From Castellaniella hirudinis_A (GTDB lineage Bacteria > Pseudomonadota > Gammaproteobacteria > Burkholderiales > Burkholderiaceae_B): a stretch of 64,000 bases of DNA. The notes under the pieces are model-generated. The model was not told the DNA's origin and ran no database searches. It was given only the letters and a program-made list of their open reading frames with translations. The stretch covers positions 9,286-73,285 of the forward strand of contig NZ_JBLGTV010000015.1 of NCBI RefSeq assembly GCF_047468865.1, given 5' to 3'. Both the position numbers and the translations under genes were made by a program. Shown piece by piece: positions 62,159-64,000 of this stretch (position 1 is its first letter; every line of letters starts with the position of its first letter).

Positions 62159-62461
62159 GCCTGGCGAATCGGCACGGCCTGCGGGCCGTGCCGTGGGAAT
62201 CGGCACGGCCTGCAGGCCGTGCCGTGGGAATCGGCGGGGCCTGCAGGCTCCGTCGTGGATCGGTCTGCCCACGACACCCTGCTCCGCCGGGGGGCGGCGG
62301 CTTTGTAGTAAACCGTTGCATTGACAGCTTGATCGGCAAGGCAATAAGCTTGGGCGGGAAGCTTCGGATGTTGGTTCGGGAAATTGCGCGCCCGCTGTCG
62401 GGGTGGACATTGCCTGGGGCGGGGTTCGGGCTTGCACCATGACCATATCGGAGACAAATCC
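62136..62461. other. 326-base gap between livF and the second binding-protein gene
   Basis: Holds the rest of the livF terminator, an array of hairpin repeats (62167-62274), then about 170 bases that probably include the promoter of the downstream gene. No open reading frame here is credible. Confidence 0.65.
62167..62258. repeat. three tandem 31-bp hairpin repeats (REP-like)
   Basis: Units at 62167-62197, 62198-62228 and 62229-62258. The first two differ by one base and each folds GGCACGGCC-TGCR-GGCCGTGCC, a perfect 9-bp stem; the third is degenerate (GGGCCTGCAGGCTCC). A further 7-bp stem, GTCGTGG / CCACGAC, at 62252-62274 abuts it. Multi-copy elsewhere in the genome is likely but cannot be seen here. 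Confidence 0.8.
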
Positions 62462-63661
62462 ATGAAAATGAAAAAGCTATTGCTGTGCATGGCATTGGGT
62501 GCGGCGATCCCGCAATTTGCCGGCGCGGCCGAACCCCTGCGCATTGGGATCTTGAATGATCAGTCGGGCCTGTATTCCGACTTCGGGGGGGCGACATCCG
62601 TGACGGCGGCGCAAATGGCCGTCAAGGATTTCGGGGGCGAGGTTCTGGGCCGCAAGATCGAGGTTCTGTCGGCCGATCACCAGAACAAGACCGATATCGC
62701 CACCTCGGTGGCGCGCAAATGGTTCGACATTGACCATGTGGAAATGATCGGCGACCTGACCAATTCGGCGGTGGCCTTGGCGGTGCAGGGCCTGGCCCAG
62801 GAAAAGGGCAAGATCACCATCGCCTCGGGGCCGTTTTCCGCCGCGCTGACGGGCAAGGCTTGCTCACCCACGGGCTTTCATTGGGCTTTCGATACCTATG
62901 CCTCGTCGGTGGGCACCGCCACGGGGTTGGTTCAGGAAGGCGCCAAGACCTGGTTCATCCTGGGAGCGGACTACGCTTATGGCAAGCAGCTGGCGGCCGA
63001 TCTGACCAAGGTTGTGGACAAGAACGGTGGCAACGTCGTGGGCGAAGTCTTCCACCCGGTGGGCACATCGGATTTTGCCTCTTTCCTGCTGCAGGCCCAG
63101 TCGTCCAAGGCGCAGGCAGTGGCCCTGGCCAATGCCGGGGCCGACACCAGCAACAGCATCAAGCAGGCCGCCGAATTCGGCCTGACCCAGGGCGGGCAGA
63201 AGCTGGTGGCGCTGGGCATAGTGATCAGCGATGTCCACGCGCTGGGCCTGGACAAGGCCCAGGGCCTGGTGGCCACCACGCCGTTCTATTGGGATCGCGA
63301 CGAGGCCAGCCGCCAGTTTTCGGCCCGTTTCATGGAAGAAACTGGGCGCGAACCCGGTATGGTGCAGGCCAGCGTCTATTCGTCCACCCTTCATTACCTG
63401 AAGGCCGTCCAGGCCGCCGGCACCACGGATGGCAAGACCGTGGCCGAGAAAATGCGCGAACTGCCCGTGCATGATTTCTTCGCGGAAAACGGAGTGGTGC
63501 GCAAAGACGGCTGGATGGCCCATGACATGTACCTGGTGCAGGTCAAGACCCCGGCCGAATCCAAAGGCCCCTGGGATTACTACAATATCCTGCGCACGCT
63601 GCCTGCCGATCTGGTGTCGGTGCCGCTGTCAGAGAGCGCCTGCCCGTTGGTCAAGGGCTGA
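62462..63661 (+). CDS. branched-chain amino acid-type ABC transporter binding protein, copy 2
   Basis: Periplasmic type I binding protein of 399 aa, only distantly related to copy 1. Signal peptide about 1-22 (ending FAGAAE); mature start PLRIGILNDQSGLYSDFGG and a WFILGADYAYGKQLAADLTK segment near residue 167. GGAG at 62450-62453, eight bases before the ATG. It stands alone downstream of livF, after a terminator and hairpin repeats, so it is probably expressed separately and may supply the same transporter with another ligand. Confidence 0.88.
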   Translation: MKMKKLLLCMALGAAIPQFAGAAEPLRIGILNDQSGLYSDFGGATSVTAAQMAVKDFGGEVLGRKIEVLSADHQNKTDIATSVARKWFDIDHVEMIGDLTNSAVALAVQGLAQEKGKITIASGPFSAALTGKACSPTGFHWAFDTYASSVGTATGLVQEGAKTWFILGADYAYGKQLAADLTKVVDKNGGNVVGEVFHPVGTSDFASFLLQAQSSKAQAVALANAGADTSNSIKQAAEFGLTQGGQKLVALGIVISDVHALGLDKAQGLVATTPFYWDRDEASRQFSARFMEETGREPGMVQASVYSSTLHYLKAVQAAGTTDGKTVAEKMRELPVHDFFAENGVVRKDGWMAHDMYLVQVKTPAESKGPWDYYNILRTLPADLVSVPLSESACPLVKG

Positions 63662-63910
63662 CCCCGATTGCTTCGCATCGAAGCATGATCGGCTGACGGT
63701 TTCAGTACGGTAATCCACACTCGCTTGGTTCTGGCAAGAGCGTGAGGGTTCACCGTAGGGGCATGTCGGGGGACGGGCCGCAATTTGGCGGCTTCGCCCG
63801 CCGATCATATTGAGCGCACCAACATTGGGTATGCCCTTTCTGTCTCCCTGCCGCCCTGGGGCCGGATGATCCCCGGAATAATGAGGTATCCATGCCCCCG
63901 GATGCCAATC

Positions 63911-64000
63911 ATGCCCAAACGCCCGCCCTCTCACCCTTCCACTGCCGACGACCACGACAGCCCCTGGAAGCTGGCGCTGGAACTGTACTTCCCGCAGGCC
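63911..64000 (+). CDS. DUF4351/Rpn-like protein, N-terminal fragment
   Basis: The frame is open to the window edge for 30 codons. The segment ADDHDSPWKLALELYFPQA closely resembles the opening of DUF4351-type cytosolic proteins, distant relatives of Rpn PD-(D/E)XK transposase-like nucleases. An overlapping start at 63892 in another frame gives no such match. Only the first residues are present, so function and integrity cannot be judged. Confidence 0.6.
   Translation, partial: MPKRPPSHPSTADDHDSPWKLALELYFPQA

Noticed and set aside
63669..63685. Small hairpin TGCTTCG-CAT-CGAAGCA after the second binding protein
   Set aside because: It lies eight bases past the stop but has no T-run and only a 7-bp stem; possible terminator but too weak.

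Overview
The window is high-GC (roughly two thirds G+C by eye), densely coded bacterial chromosome. It looks like a betaproteobacterium of the order Burkholderiales, most like the Alcaligenaceae (Bordetella/Achromobacter/Castellaniella type). The pointers are the nuo operon ending in nuoN plus a DUF2818 gene, the order smc-zipA-ligA, a fused LivM-LivG transporter protein and a fused glucokinase-RpiR regulator. The organism is inferred from gene content only. No rRNA, tRNA, CRISPR array, insertion sequence or prophage was recognised.

Layout. 1-10823: end of nuoF, then nuoGHIJKLMN (respiratory complex I) and an enlarged DUF2818 membrane protein. 11042-13095: an FMN-dependent alpha-hydroxy-acid oxidase and serB. 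13172-19162: an iron-uptake block with a PiuC-type hydroxylase and two tandem catecholate-type TonB receptors, each behind a Fur-box-like palindrome. 19305-22817: mfd. 22930-39794: a sugar module with porin oprB, Entner-Doudoroff genes eda and edd, zwf-glk-pgl, a glucose-type ABC importer (gtsABCD), a stand-alone HexR/RpiR regulator and a glucokinase-HexR fusion. A GDSL autotransporter lies inside this block. 39935-47750: ispD-ispF, an AhpC peroxiredoxin, an OmpR/EnvZ pair, a TsaB-RimI fusion, a uracil-DNA glycosylase and lplT. 47973-54629: smc-zipA-ligA. 54800-56887: msrB-yciB-bolA-peptidylprolyl isomerase, read leftward with ATGA overlaps. 57224-63661: a branched-chain-amino-acid-type ABC importer with two separate binding proteins. 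63911-64000: the start of a probable DUF4351/Rpn-like gene cut by the window edge.

The sugar module is the most coherent system. OprB admits sugar to the periplasm, GtsABCD imports it, Glk phosphorylates it, and Zwf, Pgl, Edd and Eda take glucose 6-phosphate to pyruvate plus glyceraldehyde 3-phosphate. All three intergenic control regions (upstream of oprB, between eda and edd, between zwf and gtsA) carry 15-bp sequences resembling the HexR operator, so they probably form one local regulon. The module encodes two glucokinases and two HexR-like regulators. The stand-alone copies have canonical active-site and ligand loops. The fused protein has changes in both its ATP-phosphate loop and its sugar-phosphate loop but keeps a normal DNA-binding helix-turn-helix. 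This suggests a diverged regulator and is the main candidate for follow-up.
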